Assembly (NCBI RefSeq): GCF_002160755.1
Contig: NZ_NFLE01000008.1
Span: 58,555 to 122,554 of the forward strand
Origin: Lachnoclostridium sp. An14
GTDB lineage: Bacteria; Bacillota; Clostridia; Lachnospirales; Lachnospiraceae
Length of the DNA: 64,000 bases
Reading direction: 5' to 3'
Positions 32,852 through 40,705 of this stretch are shown one piece after another (the stretch's first letter is position 1; each line of letters starts with the position of its first letter). Made by a program: the position numbers and the translations under genes. The notes under the pieces were generated by a model. The model was not told where the DNA came from and did no database searches. It saw nothing but the letters and a program-made list of their open reading frames with translations.

Positions 32852-33736
32852 ATGAACACAAAAGACCTGAAATGTTTCCAGGCGGTATTTGAGGAGCAGA
32901 GCGTGAGCCGGGCGGCCAGGCGGCTGTTTATCACGCCCCAGGGGCTGAGCAAGAACATCCGCCAGCTGGAGGAGGAGCTGCAGGCCGTCCTGTTTGAGCG
33001 CACCTCCCAGGGAATGCGGCCCACGGAGGCGGGGCGGTTTTTATACGGGAAATCGGAGGGGATTTTAAAGGAGCTGGGTGCCCTGGAAAAGGGGCTGAGA
33101 CAGCTGCAGCAGCGGCGGGAACGGCTCCGCATCGGCTGTGCCAACGGGGTATTAAACCTCCTCCCCCTGTCGGTAATCCTGGAATTTGGCCAGTCCCATC
33201 CGGAGCTGCGCTTAGAGTGGCGGGAGTACCCCAACGACCAGGTGAAAGAAAAGCTCTTAGGTTCCGAGATCGAGTACGGCTTTGTGATCGGGGGCTGGGA
33301 GGAGACAGAGGTGGAGACAAAGGCGGTGGCAGGCTGCGGCATCTGCCTGTACGTCTATGAGGGCCATCCCCTCTACCGGCGGGAGCTGCTTTCCTTAAAG
33401 GAGATCGAGGGGGAGCGGCTGCTCATTATGAACGAGGCCTTCCGCCTGTACCGGGATTTCACCTCTCTCTGCGCCGTCCACGGGATCGAGCCCAATGTGG
33501 TGGCGAAGACGGCGGACGGAGCCGGCCTGTACCGGCTGTGCAGCCAGGGCGTGGGCCTGGCGGTGGCCCCGGAGTTTTTCCGGGAAGAATTTAAAATGGA
33601 GGGCGTCCGGGCCATTCCCTTCGCGGAGGGCCTGCGCTGGGAGGTCTACGGCGCCCACAAGCGGGAGACGGCGGGATACGAGAACATCCGGCTGTTTAGC
33701 CAGTACCTGCAACAAAGAATTGCCGGCTGTCAATGA
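32852..33736 (+). CDS. LysR-family transcriptional regulator
   Basis: 294 residues. The N-terminal winged helix (MNTKDLKCFQAVFEEQSVSRAARRLFITPQGLSKNIRQLEEEL) is followed by the LysR effector-binding domain with LRIGCANGVLNLLPL at its start and a late SQGVGLAVAPEFF block. It is followed in the same direction by the old-yellow-enzyme gene 70 bp away, with a terminator between them, so it probably regulates that gene or the acid-sugar genes before it. Confidence 0.93.
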   Translation: MNTKDLKCFQAVFEEQSVSRAARRLFITPQGLSKNIRQLEEELQAVLFERTSQGMRPTEAGRFLYGKSEGILKELGALEKGLRQLQQRRERLRIGCANGVLNLLPLSVILEFGQSHPELRLEWREYPNDQVKEKLLGSEIEYGFVIGGWEETEVETKAVAGCGICLYVYEGHPLYRRELLSLKEIEGERLLIMNEAFRLYRDFTSLCAVHGIEPNVVAKTADGAGLYRLCSQGVGLAVAPEFFREEFKMEGVRAIPFAEGLRWEVYGAHKRETAGYENIRLFSQYLQQRIAGCQ

Positions 33737-33758
33737 ATGGTTGATGGCCGGTTTTTTT
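33723..33758 (+). terminator. Terminator overlapping the LysR stop codon
   Basis: CCGGC..TCAA / TTGA..GCCGG stem (33723-33751) followed by seven T; the TGA stop lies in the loop. Confidence 0.75.
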
Positions 33759-33806
33759 GTTTTATGGTACAATATTGTTAATAAAATAACAGAGAGGGGA
33801 AATGCT

Positions 33807-35798
33807 ATGAAGTACAAAAATCTGTTCACACCGGTGAAAATCGGCTCCGTAACCATCAAGAACCGGTTTGCTATGGCTCCCATGGGGCCGCTGGGGCTGG
33901 CGGACGCCCAGGGCGGCTTTAACCAGAGGGGAATCGACTACTACACCGAGCGGGCCAAGGGCGGCACCGGCCTGATCATCACCGGCGTCACCTTTTCCGA
34001 CTGCAAGGTGGAGACCCAGAGTATGCCAAACTGCCCCAACTCCACCTACAACCCCGTCCATTTCATCCGCACCAGCAAGGAGATGACGGAGCGGGTACAC
34101 GCCTACGGCAGCAAAATCTTCCTGATGATGTCCGCCGGTTTCGGACGGGTTACCATCCCCACCAACTTAGGGGAGTTCCCGCCGGTGGCTCCTTCCGCCA
34201 TCCCTCATCGCTGGCTGGACAAAATCTGCCGTCCCCTGACGGTGGAGGAAATCCGCAGCATCGTGAAATCCTTCGGAGACGGCGCCTACAACGCCAAGAG
34301 AGGCGGCTTTGACGGGGTGGAGATCCACGCCGTTCACGAGGGCTACCTGCTGGATCAGTTCGCCATTTCCATGTTTAACTTAAGAAACGACGAGTACGGC
34401 GGCTCCCTGGAGAACCGGCTGCGTTTCGCGAAGGAAGTGGTGGAGGAAATCAAGTCCCGCTGCGGAGACGATTTCCCGGTGGCCCTGCGGTTCAGCGTCA
34501 AGAGCATGATCAAAGACTGGAGAGAGGGCGCCCTTCCCGGCGAGGAGTTTGAGGAGAAAGGCCGTGACATTGAGGAAGGCCTGGAGGCCGCAAAACTCCT
34601 GGTGGAGTACGGCTACGATGCCCTGGATACGGACGTGGGCACCTACGACGCCTGGTGGTGGAACCATCCGCCGATGTACCAGGAAAAGGGCCTGTTCCGT
34701 CCCTACTGCAAGATGGTGAAGGACGTGGTGGACGTGCCGGTGCTCTGCGCCGGACGGATGGACAACCCGGATATGGCCTCCGCCGCTGTGGAAAACGGAG
34801 AGTGCGACATCGTCAGCCTGGGACGTCCGCTGTTGGCGGATCCCGATTACGTCAACAAGCTCCGCTGCGGCCGCTATGACGAGGTGCGCCCCTGCATTTC
34901 CTGCCAGGAGGGCTGCATGGGCCGGATCCAGGAGTATTCCATGATCAACTGCGCCGTAAATCCCCAGGCGGCCAGAGAGCGGGCCATGGCCTACGAGCCC
35001 GTTTTAAAGAGCAAGAAGGTGATGGTGGTGGGCGGCGGCGTGGCCGGCTGCGAGGCCGCCAGAGTGCTGGCGATCCGCGGCCACCGGCCGGAGCTCTTTG
35101 AAAAGGGAACCCGCCTGGGCGGAAACTTAATCCCCGGCGGCGCCCCGGAGTTTAAAGAGGACGACATCGCCCTGGCAGACTGGTACGCCACCATGTTAAA
35201 CCGGCTGGAAGTGCCGGTGCATCTGAATCACGAGGTGACAAAGGAGGAAGTGCTGGCAGGCGGCTACGACGCCGTCATCATCGCCACCGGCTCTAAGCCC
35301 AAGACCTTCTCCCTGGGAGATGACAGCCGGGTGTACACCGCGGCCCAGGTGCTCTTAAAGGAAAAGGACTGCGGAGATGCCACGGTGGTGGTAGGCGGCG
35401 GCCTGGTGGGCTGTGAGACTGCCCTCTGGCTGGCTCAGCACGGCCGCAAAGTGACCATCGTGGAGGCCCTGGACAAGCTGCTGGCAGTCAACGGCCCGCT
35501 CTGTCACGCCAACAAGGATATGCTGGAGCGCCTGGTGCCCTACCACGGCGTGGACGTGATCACCGGCGCCAGAGTGAAGGGCTATGAAAACGGAGTCCTG
35601 ACCGCCGAGACGGCGGAAGGGGAGAAGAAGATCCCCTGCGACAGCGTGATCCTGGCGGTGGGCTACCAGGAGGAGAACTCCCTGTACCATCAGCTGGAGT
35701 TCGACGTGCCGGAGCTTTACCTGTTAGGAGACGCCAAGAAGGTGTCCAATATTATGTATGGAATCTGGGATGCTTTTGAGGTGGCAAACCATATCTAA
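33807..35798 (+). CDS. Old-yellow-enzyme/2,4-dienoyl-CoA reductase-type flavin oxidoreductase
   Basis: 663-residue FMN/[4Fe-4S]/FAD enzyme of the 2,4-dienoyl-CoA reductase/BaiCD-BaiH/trimethylamine-dehydrogenase family. The TIM barrel begins MKYKNLFTPVKIGSVTIKNR. The cluster Cys motif is CISCQEGC..C around bases 34892-34955. The FAD motif is VVGGGVAGCEAA and the NADH motif VVVGGGLVGCETALWLA. It reduces activated C=C bonds using NADH. The open frame runs 312 bp upstream but shadows LysR; ATG 33807 has GAGAGGGG and matches family starts. TACAAT at 33768 is a likely -10, without a good -35. Natural substrate unknown: unsaturated CoA, bile-acid or xenobiotic enones are all possible. Confidence 0.92.
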   Translation: MKYKNLFTPVKIGSVTIKNRFAMAPMGPLGLADAQGGFNQRGIDYYTERAKGGTGLIITGVTFSDCKVETQSMPNCPNSTYNPVHFIRTSKEMTERVHAYGSKIFLMMSAGFGRVTIPTNLGEFPPVAPSAIPHRWLDKICRPLTVEEIRSIVKSFGDGAYNAKRGGFDGVEIHAVHEGYLLDQFAISMFNLRNDEYGGSLENRLRFAKEVVEEIKSRCGDDFPVALRFSVKSMIKDWREGALPGEEFEEKGRDIEEGLEAAKLLVEYGYDALDTDVGTYDAWWWNHPPMYQEKGLFRPYCKMVKDVVDVPVLCAGRMDNPDMASAAVENGECDIVSLGRPLLADPDYVNKLRCGRYDEVRPCISCQEGCMGRIQEYSMINCAVNPQAARERAMAYEPVLKSKKVMVVGGGVAGCEAARVLAIRGHRPELFEKGTRLGGNLIPGGAPEFKEDDIALADWYATMLNRLEVPVHLNHEVTKEEVLAGGYDAVIIATGSKPKTFSLGDDSRVYTAAQVLLKEKDCGDATVVVGGGLVGCETALWLAQHGRKVTIVEALDKLLAVNGPLCHANKDMLERLVPYHGVDVITGARVKGYENGVLTAETAEGEKKIPCDSVILAVGYQEENSLYHQLEFDVPELYLLGDAKKVSNIMYGIWDAFEVANHI

Positions 35799-35818
35799 GG
35801 ACTTATGTAAAATGGAAA

Positions 35819-35868
35819 CCAGGGCGTTCCCCGGAGCCGGAAAGGCGGGCGGGGGACGCCCTGGTTTT
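35819..35868 (+). terminator. Terminator after the flavin oxidoreductase gene
   Basis: CCAGGGCGTTCCCC (35819-35832) / GGGGGACGCCCTGG (35851-35864), then TTTTG. Confidence 0.9.
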
Positions 35869-36003
35869 GTTGAGGGAGAGCGGGGGGCAGGCTGAGAAAA
35901 CGGTTTGCAGGCTGGCGTGAGAGAGGAGAGCCCTCTTTTCCGGTACCACATTCTGCCCGAAACCGCAAAAAGGTGAAACATCCAAATAAAAATAGCCAAA
36001 GGC

Positions 36004-36042
36004 AAAACCCCCGGAGCGCAGTCCGTCCGCGCTCCGGGGGTT
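36004..36042 (-). terminator. Terminator of the wall-binding protein gene
   Basis: Perfect 14-bp stem AACCCCCGGAGCGC / GCGCTCCGGGGGTT, followed on the minus strand by further T. It faces the plus-strand terminator at 35819. Confidence 0.85.
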
Positions 36043-36092
36043 CTCTCCTCTTTTTTTCCTATGTTTCTGTTATCCCTTGTCAGGGAAAGCTT

Positions 36093-37106
36093 TTACTGCT
36101 GCAGCAGCGTGGAAAAATCCTGATACCCATCTGTGGACGGAATCGCGAAGTCTACAGGCTGTCCCGGATTCTTCACGTCGCATTCGATGTACATATGGAA
36201 GGTCATGGCAGTTCCCTCATAATCCATGGTCATGTCCATGAGGGCCTTTTCCTGGATCGCGTTGCCGTTGGCATCCATGGTCATCTCTCCCTTGCAGGTG
36301 TCAAAACGGATCTGACTGCCCAGTGAGGCGTAGTCTGTGCCCATGCTGCCCAGTACGGAATCCAGCATCTTGTTTAACTCCGCGCCGTTCGCGGTGTAGT
36401 AGATGGTGGTGGTGCCGTCGGCGTTTGCGACCACGGACGCGTCCTGGATGTAAGCCAGGGTATCGTTGTCCACGATGCCGGCCATGTCAGCGTTCTGCAT
36501 GGCGGTGGCCATATCCATGGGGATCTTGTACTTCTCGCCGTCCATGTCGTAGTAGCAGTAGCCGTCGGTGTAGAAGTAGCTGGTCTGCATACTTTCTCCC
36601 AGGAGGGATAAGTTCATGGTCATGATAAACTGCATATCATCGCTGGTGGCATTTTTTATCTTCATGTTGCCGTCCATGTTCATATCCATGGAGAATCCTT
36701 CCATGGCCATCTGCATATTCATGAAGTAGTCTGTGTCCATGGAGGTGAGGCCCTGATTCTTTTCCATAGCGGCCCGCAGGGTCTTCATGGCGTCGCTCTC
36801 CTCCTGGGGAGCTGCCTGGGCGTACTGTACCTGGCCGTCCTGGATCCAGCGGCCGTTCTCGTCTACCTGGTAGCCGTCAACGACGGTGCTGTGGGCCATG
36901 TAGCCATTGGCATCAAAATAATAGCACTCGGACAGGCCGTCCCCGTTTCCATCCAGCCACCTCCAGGTGTTCTGGGCGTAGGAGCCGTCGTCCTCCTGCC
37001 ACCACCAGCCGGTGGTATCCTGCTGCCACTGTCCGGCAAAGGCCGTAGCCGGTACGGAAAGGGCAAAGGCCGCAGCGAGAATTGCTATCTTAGAAAATCG
37101 TTTCAT
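36093..37106 (-). CDS. Secreted protein with cell-wall-binding repeats
   Basis: 337 residues. A signal peptide (MKRFSKIAILAAAFALSVPATAFA) is followed by two choline-binding-like repeats: GWWWQEDDGSYAQNTWRWLDGNGDG and YYFDANGYM..TVVDGYQVDENGRW, about 26-90. The C-terminal ~230 residues are Met-rich and all-beta, like the DUF6612/LppX-type lipoprotein-carrier fold found in clostridial surface proteins. RBS AGGAAGGAA lies upstream. The promoter is TTGTTT-N17-TATAAT. Surface-located; ligand unknown. Confidence 0.85.
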   Translation of the reverse strand: MKRFSKIAILAAAFALSVPATAFAGQWQQDTTGWWWQEDDGSYAQNTWRWLDGNGDGLSECYYFDANGYMAHSTVVDGYQVDENGRWIQDGQVQYAQAAPQEESDAMKTLRAAMEKNQGLTSMDTDYFMNMQMAMEGFSMDMNMDGNMKIKNATSDDMQFIMTMNLSLLGESMQTSYFYTDGYCYYDMDGEKYKIPMDMATAMQNADMAGIVDNDTLAYIQDASVVANADGTTTIYYTANGAELNKMLDSVLGSMGTDYASLGSQIRFDTCKGEMTMDANGNAIQEKALMDMTMDYEGTAMTFHMYIECDVKNPGQPVDFAIPSTDGYQDFSTLLQQ

Positions 37107-37154
37107 ATTCCTTCCTCCTTCTTCTTATTTTAAGAAAATATTCTGGATACATTG

Positions 37155-37183
37155 ATTATAGCTCCATAATAGTTCAAAAACAA
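37155..37183 (-). promoter_or_regulatory. Promoter of the wall-binding protein gene
   Basis: Minus strand TTGTTT (plus 37178-37183), 17-bp spacer, TATAAT (plus 37155-37160). Confidence 0.7.
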
Positions 37184-37200
37184 GGGAATTTTTTCTTACA

Positions 37201-37225
37201 ATTTTCCGGCAAAATCACGGAAAAT
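37201..37225 (-). other. Stem-loop after guaD
   Basis: ATTTTCCG / CGGAAAAT inverted repeat 17 bp beyond the guaD stop. Possibly a weak terminator; the T run is poor. Confidence 0.4.
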
Positions 37226-37241
37226 CGGGAGGAAAAGGGGG

Positions 37242-38522
37242 TTAAAACAGTTTCCGCCCCTGCACGTATTTGTGAAGGATCCAGTCGTCTCCGGAGAGGT
37301 AGATATACCGCTCCAGCCGCTCCGCCAGGGTGAGTTTCTGGGGATGGGGGATCCGGCTTTCATCCAGCACCAGGGCATCGCACTGGTATCCCGCCTCAAA
37401 GCTGCCCGCGTTTCCGAAGAAACTGCCACCGCCCTTTGTGCCTAAGAAGAAGGCCTCCTGCATGGAGAGGGGCTTTAGGCCGTCCCCGGTCAGGCGGGCC
37501 CGCAGCTTGGAGACCTGGATGCTCTCCGCCATAGCCCGGAAAATGGAGAGAACGGTGCCGCCGGCGATGTCGGAGCCGAGTCCCACCTTCATGTTCCGGT
37601 CCAGGAAGGCCCGCACGGGGGCGGCGCCGGAGGTTAGGTTGGCGTTGGACTGAGGGCAGTGAGCGATATAGACGCCCCGCTGTTCCATCAGATCCATCTC
37701 CTCCGGCAGGCAGTGGACGCAGTGGGCCATGATGGTGGGAACGTCCCCGCCAAATAAGCCAAAAAGGTCATAGGCGTCCCCGTAGAACCGGGACTGGGGC
37801 ACCAGCTCCTGCACCCAGGCGATTTCCCCCGGATTTTCCGACAGATGGGACTGGACGGGAAGGCCGTAGGATTTCTGGATGTCCGCCAGCCGTCTCATCA
37901 GCTCGTCGGAACAGGCGGGGATGAAGCGGGGAGTGAGGATAGGCTTTGTGTGCTGGAATTTCCCGGCGGTGCGCTCCAGCCAGGAAAGGGTGAGGGCCGC
38001 GGAGGTTTCTGCGTCCTTTTCCCTAAGGTAGTCCGGGCAGTTGCGGTCCATATTCACCTTTCCCACCATGGTTTCAAGGCCGCTCTCCTCCAAAAGCTCC
38101 ATGAGGATCTCCGTGGCCGGCAGGTGGAGGGTGGCAAAGAAACAGCCTCTGGTGGTGCCGCTTTTTCTCAGGTCGTTTACAAAGATGGAGTAGGCCGCCC
38201 TGGCGTACTCCTCGTCCTCATAGCGGGCCTCCTCCGGAAAGGCGCTGGAGTTTAACCAGTCCAAAAGCTCCAGATCCATTTTAAAGCCGCGGAAGGCGTA
38301 CTGGGGAGCGTGCATATGGAGGTCAGTGAGCCCGGGGATGATCAGGTGCCCGGTAAAATCCTCCACGAAAAGGCCCATATAAGCCTCCGGCAGTTTCTGG
38401 AACACGCCGGCGGAAATGCCGTTTTCACACACCAGATACCCGTTTTCCACGGTGATCAGGGTGTCCTTGTCCGTGCTGTAGCAGATGTCTCCTTTCAGAA
38501 TTCTTGTGTTTTCTGTGTTCAT
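37242..38522 (-). CDS. guaD: Guanine deaminase
   Basis: Converts guanine to xanthine and ammonia. 426-residue amidohydrolase. The metal/substrate motif is DLHMHAPQYAFRG (HxHAxQ, specific to guanine deaminases). Further metal positions are QSHLSE, AHCVHC and GLGSDIAGG. ATG 38531 abuts AAGGAG with no spacing, so the ATG 9 bp later (38522, MNTENTRILKG) is preferred. The gene lies behind a guanine riboswitch on the same strand (38800-38871), which independently supports the substrate. Confidence 0.95.
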   Translation of the reverse strand: MNTENTRILKGDICYSTDKDTLITVENGYLVCENGISAGVFQKLPEAYMGLFVEDFTGHLIIPGLTDLHMHAPQYAFRGFKMDLELLDWLNSSAFPEEARYEDEEYARAAYSIFVNDLRKSGTTRGCFFATLHLPATEILMELLEESGLETMVGKVNMDRNCPDYLREKDAETSAALTLSWLERTAGKFQHTKPILTPRFIPACSDELMRRLADIQKSYGLPVQSHLSENPGEIAWVQELVPQSRFYGDAYDLFGLFGGDVPTIMAHCVHCLPEEMDLMEQRGVYIAHCPQSNANLTSGAAPVRAFLDRNMKVGLGSDIAGGTVLSIFRAMAESIQVSKLRARLTGDGLKPLSMQEAFFLGTKGGGSFFGNAGSFEAGYQCDALVLDESRIPHPQKLTLAERLERYIYLSGDDWILHKYVQGRKLF

Positions 38523-38584
38523 ATCTGTCATCTCCTTTATAAATGTGATACTCGGGTCAAACTGTCATTTGCCCCTTTCCTTTG

Positions 38585-38690
38585 CCTTGGCGCAAAAGCC
38601 TCCGGCGGGAGGCGTACTCCCCACAGAGGGAAATGGCTGCTGGCGCAGCTGCGCTCCGGCGCAAGTGTGCGCAGCCGCGTACACTTTTTA
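38585..38690 (+). repeat. Intergenic repeat family A, copy 3
   Basis: CCTCCGGCGGGAGGC (38599-38613), GTACTCC, AGAGGGAAATGGCTGCTGG, CGCAGCTGCGCTCCGGCGCA, AGTGTGCGCAGCCGCGTACAC in order. It lies inside the guaD mRNA leader (opposite strand) between the riboswitch and the gene. Confidence 0.75.
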
Positions 38691-38799
38691 AATACAACAT
38701 ACAGCGGGGGAATGGGAGACGGAGGGATTTTCGCACAAAAAAAGACCGCCGTCCCGCTTTCTCTCCATTCTCCCTTTGGGGTGCAAAACACCTCTCTGG

Positions 38800-38871
38800 G
38801 AAAATACATAGTCAGCTCGTATGGCAGCCGGTAGAAACATTCACCCGTTCTGTGAATTTATACATATTCTC
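38800..38871 (-). promoter_or_regulatory. Guanine (purine) riboswitch of guaD
   Basis: Minus-strand aptamer. P1 is GAGAATAT / GTATTTTC (plus 38864-38871 and 38800-38807). P2 is ATTCAC / GTGAAT with loop AGAACGG. J2/3 is GTTTCTACC. P3 is GGCT / AGCT with loop GCCATACG. J3/1 is GACTATG, whose C is the guanine-specifying base. The loop GG and CC needed for the loop-loop contact are present. The promoter places the start site about two bases before P1. Downstream, ATTTTCCC can pair with GGGAGAAT, an alternative to P1. Confidence 0.9.
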
Positions 38872-38879
38872 ACATCATA

Positions 38880-38908
38880 AATGTAGCATACCGGCTGGAG
38901 CGTGTCAA
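38880..38908 (-). promoter_or_regulatory. Promoter of the guaD leader
   Basis: Minus strand TTGACA (plus 38903-38908), 17-bp spacer, TACATT (plus 38880-38885). Confidence 0.85.
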
Positions 38909-38963
38909 GGCCGCGTCCTTTATTTTCAGCATTTTCAGACCAGCATTTTCAAAAACATTCAGA

Positions 38964-39140
38964 AACCGTTCCGCCATCCCATTCATCATTTGACGGATTT
39001 TATAAAACCGGCTGACGAGAAATGGCATTGGCTGTCCAGGGATTCATGCCGGGTGTCCGCCCTATAAAGACATACCGCGAAAGACTGCTTAAGGAGCAGG
39101 CTCCCGCGTGGCGTTTAGCAGTGTGTTTCTGTATAGCGGA
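38964..39140 (+). repeat. Intergenic repeat family B, copy 1
   Basis: About 170 bp alignable with 48059-48235. Shared blocks include AACCGTTC.GCC, CATTCATCATTTGAC.GATT, TAAAAC.GGCTGACG, GTCCGCCCTATA.AG and ACTGCTTAAGGAGCA. It lies between guaD and hom. Confidence 0.75.
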
Positions 39141-39215
39141 ACGGTTGCTGATTACGCATTTTCTCCCATTTCCCCGTTGTCTTTCTACTATATTAATGAT
39201 AAGATAGGAGGAAAA

Positions 39216-39311
39216 ATGAACCATAGGAAAGGAACGGCAAGTTATGGACAAGCGGAAAGTCATCAAGGCGGCACTGCTCGGCCTGGGGACTGTGGGCGGC
39301 GGCGTTTATAA
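39216..39311 (+). other. Possible leader peptide ORF overlapping the start of hom
   Basis: ATG 39216 follows a strong AGGAGG (39207-39212) and encodes 31 residues in a different frame, ending at 39311 inside hom. The hom ATG (39244) has only a weaker AAAGGAA. This may be translational coupling or chance. Confidence 0.3.
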
Positions 39312-40530
39312 GCTGGCGGCCAGGTTAAAGGACGAGATGGTATATAAGACGGGAGCGGAGCTGGAGATTTCAAAGATTCTGGTGCGCAGCCTGGGAAAGA
39401 AACGGGAGGGCGTGGACCCGGCCCTTCTCACTGACAGCTGGAGGGAGATTCTGGAGGATCCGGAGATTTCCCTGGTCATTGAGCTGATGGGCGGCATTGA
39501 GCCGGCGAGAACCTACGTGACGGAGGCCTTAAAGGCAGGCAAAAATGTGGTGACGGCCAACAAAGACCTGCTGGCAGAGCACGGCGGGGAGCTGTTAAAC
39601 CTGGCCCAGGAGCACGGCTGCGATCTGATGTTTGAGGCGGCGGTGGCGGGGGCCATTCCCATCATCCGCGCCTTAAAGCAGGGGCTGTCCGGCGGGCTGA
39701 TCACCGAGGTGGCCGGCATTGTAAACGGCACGACCAACTACATTCTCACGAAAATGTCAGAGATCGGCATGGACTATGAGGATGCCCTGGCCATCGCCAT
39801 GGAAAAGGGCTACGCCGAGGCAGATCCCACCGCGGACGTGGAGGGCCACGACGCCGGGAGAAAGATCGCCATTATGGCCTCCATCGCCTTCAATTCCCGG
39901 GTGACCTTCTCCCAGGTGTATACCGAGGGCATTACAAAGATCACTGCCAAGGACATCCGCTACGCCAAGGATTTCGGCTACGTGATCAAGCTGCTGGGAA
40001 TCGCCAAGAAGGACGAGGACGGAATCGTGGTGAAGGTCCATCCCATGCTGCTGCCGGAGGATCATCCCCTGGCGTCGGTGCGCAATTCCTTCAACGCCGT
40101 GTTCCTCCACGGGGAGGCCTGTGACGACGCCATGTTCATGGGGCGGGGAGCGGGAGAAATGCCCACAGCCAGCGCCGTCATGGGGGATGTGATCGACGTC
40201 ATGGGAAATGTGGTCCACGGCTGCTGCGGCAGAATGGGCTGCACCTGCTATAAAAACCTGCCGGTGAAGGGGGAGGAGAGCACTTACAGCAAATTCTTCC
40301 TCCGCATCCAGGTAAAAGACCGCCCCGGTGCCCTGGCCAACATTTCCGGCGTCCTGGGCAACAACAACGTGAGCATCGCCCAGGTCTACCAGAAAAAAAG
40401 CGAGAACGGCATCGCCGAGCTGATGATCATCACCGACCGGGTATTGGAGCGGAATTTTAACGATTCCCTGGCCATTATTTCAGGAATGTCCGCCATGAAG
40501 GAGATCTCCAGCGTCATCCGGGTGTATTGA
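39244..40530 (+). CDS. hom: Homoserine dehydrogenase with ACT domain
   Basis: Reduces aspartate semialdehyde to homoserine, the branch to Thr and Met. 428 residues. The Rossmann motif is LGLGTVGGGVY (about 12-22). The catalytic core is KNVVTANKDLLAEHG, AVAGAIPIIRALK, GIVNGTTNYILTKM and the signature ADPTADVEGHDAGRK. The C-terminal ACT regulatory domain (about 348-425) begins FFLRIQVKDRPGALANISGVL, typical of threonine feedback. An in-frame stop at 39217-39219 limits the start to ATG 39244. It stands alone. Confidence 0.96.
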   Translation: MDKRKVIKAALLGLGTVGGGVYKLAARLKDEMVYKTGAELEISKILVRSLGKKREGVDPALLTDSWREILEDPEISLVIELMGGIEPARTYVTEALKAGKNVVTANKDLLAEHGGELLNLAQEHGCDLMFEAAVAGAIPIIRALKQGLSGGLITEVAGIVNGTTNYILTKMSEIGMDYEDALAIAMEKGYAEADPTADVEGHDAGRKIAIMASIAFNSRVTFSQVYTEGITKITAKDIRYAKDFGYVIKLLGIAKKDEDGIVVKVHPMLLPEDHPLASVRNSFNAVFLHGEACDDAMFMGRGAGEMPTASAVMGDVIDVMGNVVHGCCGRMGCTCYKNLPVKGEESTYSKFFLRIQVKDRPGALANISGVLGNNNVSIAQVYQKKSENGIAELMIITDRVLERNFNDSLAIISGMSAMKEISSVIRVY

Positions 40531-40542
40531 TGGGAATAGCCA

Positions 40543-40561
40543 CTCTAAGATTTTCTTAGAG
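40543..40561. promoter_or_regulatory. Perfect palindrome upstream of the second GntP permease
   Basis: CTCTAAGA-TTT-TCTTAGAG, 13 bp after the hom stop and just upstream of the permease promoter. It has no T run, so an operator is as likely as a hom terminator. Confidence 0.45.
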
Positions 40562-40581
40562 AGATGACAACTATTATTAAT

Positions 40582-40610
40582 TTTACGAATGTGTCATTTT
40601 CTGTTATCAT
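40582..40610 (+). promoter_or_regulatory. Promoter of the second GntP permease
   Basis: TTTACG (40582-40587), 17-bp spacer, TATCAT (40605-40610). Confidence 0.6.
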
Positions 40611-40705
40611 AAACGTAACAAAAGCCAATGACAAAATGTCCTGCGACCCGGGCTTCGGGGCATGGTCAGGCGGAGTTATTAAATGGGAAAGGGAGTAACT
40701 AAGAA

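Noticed and set aside
33495..33806. N-terminal extension of the flavin oxidoreductase to 767 residues
   Set aside because: The extension is a shadow frame of LysR; the family start MKYKNLFTPVKIG with an RBS is at 33807.
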